This document shows, piece after piece, positions 63,182 to 64,000 of a stretch of DNA of 64,000 nucleotides (the first letter of the stretch is position 1; the number at the start of each line of letters is the position of its first letter). This DNA comes from Aphanothece sacrum FPU1. Lineage in GTDB: Bacteria > Cyanobacteriota > Cyanobacteriia > Cyanobacteriales > Microcystaceae. A program made the position numbers and the translations under genes. The notes beneath the pieces are model-generated. The model searched no databases. It saw only the letters and a list, made by a program, of their open reading frames with translations, and was not told the DNA's origin. The stretch is from the NCBI RefSeq assembly GCF_003864295.1, contig NZ_BDQK01000013.1, positions 682,001-746,000 on the forward strand, written 5' to 3'.

Positions 63182-63973
63182 TTATTTTTGTTCGGGAGGG
63201 ACGACAATACTAGCAATATAACCTACTAATCTATCTAGTAATAATCCTACGACTCCCACATAAATTAAGGCTAAAATAATTTGACTCATTTTAGAACTAT
63301 TATAAGCATCCCAAATAAAGAAACCAATACCGACTCCTCCCACTAACATTTCTGCGGCTACAATAGCTAACCAAGATAAACCGATTCCTATTCTTAATCC
63401 AGTAAAAATATAAGGAACTGCTGAAGGGAAAAGAATGTTAAAAAAGTATTCTGTTTGAGATAGTTTAAGGACTCGTGAAACGTTGCGATAATCTTGAGGG
63501 ATTTGTTGAACTCCTACCGTCGTATTAATAATTATTGGCCAAATAGCGGTAATGAAAATTACAAAAATAGCTGAGGGATCAGATTGACGAAAAGCTGCTA
63601 AAGAGATGGGCAACCAAGCTAAAGGAGGAATCGTTCTTAATACTTGAAATATGGGATCTAAACCATCATAAATTAAGCGATTAGTTCCGATTAAAATTCC
63701 TAATCCTATACCGACAATAGCTGATAAAGAAAAGCCTATCGCCACCCGTTTTAAACTAGCTAAAATTTGCCAGAATAAACCGACATCTGTTCCTCCATTA
63801 TCATAAAATGGGTTAATAATATAAGGATTCCATGTTTCTTGAATAACCGTAATAGGAGAGGGTAAATTAGGACTTTCTCCTGAACAGAGGATTTGCCAAA
63901 TCATCAAAAATACGAAAAGTGCGACACAAGGGGCGATAATTTTCCTATTAGATTTTGAGAACAAAAACTGCAT
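63182..63973 (-). CDS. nrtB: nitrate ABC transporter permease NrtB
   Basis: 263 residues from the ATG at 63973. Five to six membrane segments, with the permease EAA-like loop QIPQDYRNVSRVLKLSQTEY, then FNILFPSAVPYIFTGLRIGI. The frame stays open up to the window edge (RHSPQNPLMQF), so a start farther upstream is possible. Last gene visible of an nrtA-B-C-D order; nrtA and the NtcA-controlled promoter would be outside. 40 bp separate it from nrtC. Confidence 0.93.
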   Translation of the reverse strand: MQFLFSKSNRKIIAPCVALFVFLMIWQILCSGESPNLPSPITVIQETWNPYIINPFYDNGGTDVGLFWQILASLKRVAIGFSLSAIVGIGLGILIGTNRLIYDGLDPIFQVLRTIPPLAWLPISLAAFRQSDPSAIFVIFITAIWPIIINTTVGVQQIPQDYRNVSRVLKLSQTEYFFNILFPSAVPYIFTGLRIGIGLSWLAIVAAEMLVGGVGIGFFIWDAYNSSKMSQIILALIYVGVVGLLLDRLVGYIASIVVPPEQK

Positions 63974-64000
63974 GAGTGGATTCTGAGGAGAATGACGTTT

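Overview
The window looks like a chromosomal segment of an AT-rich, probably unicellular cyanobacterium of the Cyanothece/Crocosphaera type. Supporting evidence: many copies of the HIP1 octamer GCGATCGC, an NblS/Hik33-type histidine kinase, a ferredoxin-type glutamate synthase, nrtB-nrtC-nrtD nitrate transporter genes, G/H-type pilins, a cyanoexosortase pair and many cyanobacterial intergenic palindromes. No species call is possible from the sequence alone.

Layout. 0-6 kb: 5' part of an HpsL-like polysaccharide membrane protein, a GH116 glycosidase, a zinc-ribbon membrane protein and nblS, whose frame is broken at a run of seven G (complement strand). 6-9.4 kb: tRNA-Phe with a readable promoter, two overlapping DUF29 genes and an IS200/IS605 element with divergent tnpA and tnpB. 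9.4-21 kb: mostly housekeeping genes (SLH protein, lipid kinase, tldD, AllA-like protein, dxr, asnS, a DUF697 GTPase) plus a hicBA pair and small membrane or coiled-coil proteins. 20.8-26 kb: mazEF, a second HicA/HicB-like pair, two type IV pilin-like genes and a peptide-binding lipoprotein. 26-29.4 kb: dense toxin-antitoxin (TA) modules and gene remnants. 29.4-34 kb: glsF. 34.4-38 kb: a second cluster of TA modules with several half-genes. 38-46 kb: HIT protein, UbiB-like kinase, ABC ATPase, amidase, GH13 enzyme. 46-51 kb: rearranged surface-sugar and accessory genes (sulfotransferases, methyltransferase fragment, acyltransferase, Uma2 genes, xisI with an xisH remnant, a broken phosphodiesterase). 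51-56.6 kb: PP2C phosphatase, rpmB, cyanoexosortase and its partner, and prfB with a programmed +1 frameshift. 56.7-59.7 kb: Uma2, a PIN/XRE-ImmA pair and vapBC. 59.8-64 kb: nrtD, nrtC and nrtB on the complement strand, continuing past the window edge.

How the parts fit. glsF and nrtBCD are the nitrogen-assimilation genes here, at opposite ends of the second half. Stable genes are separated by accessory pockets where TA modules, Uma2 nucleases, DUF29 proteins and palindromic elements accumulate and decay. In at least two places two genes are cut at the same point and joined tail to tail or head to head (36.05 kb and 47.53 kb), and several intact antitoxin-like genes sit beside a few codons of the lost partner. 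Intergenic spacers are dominated by two or three families of nested palindromes that exchange internal hairpin modules and in places multiply one arm. Two annotation traps are resolved: prfB begins at 55480 through a CTT-TGA-C shift site, and nblS spans 3951-5982 through a one-base shift.
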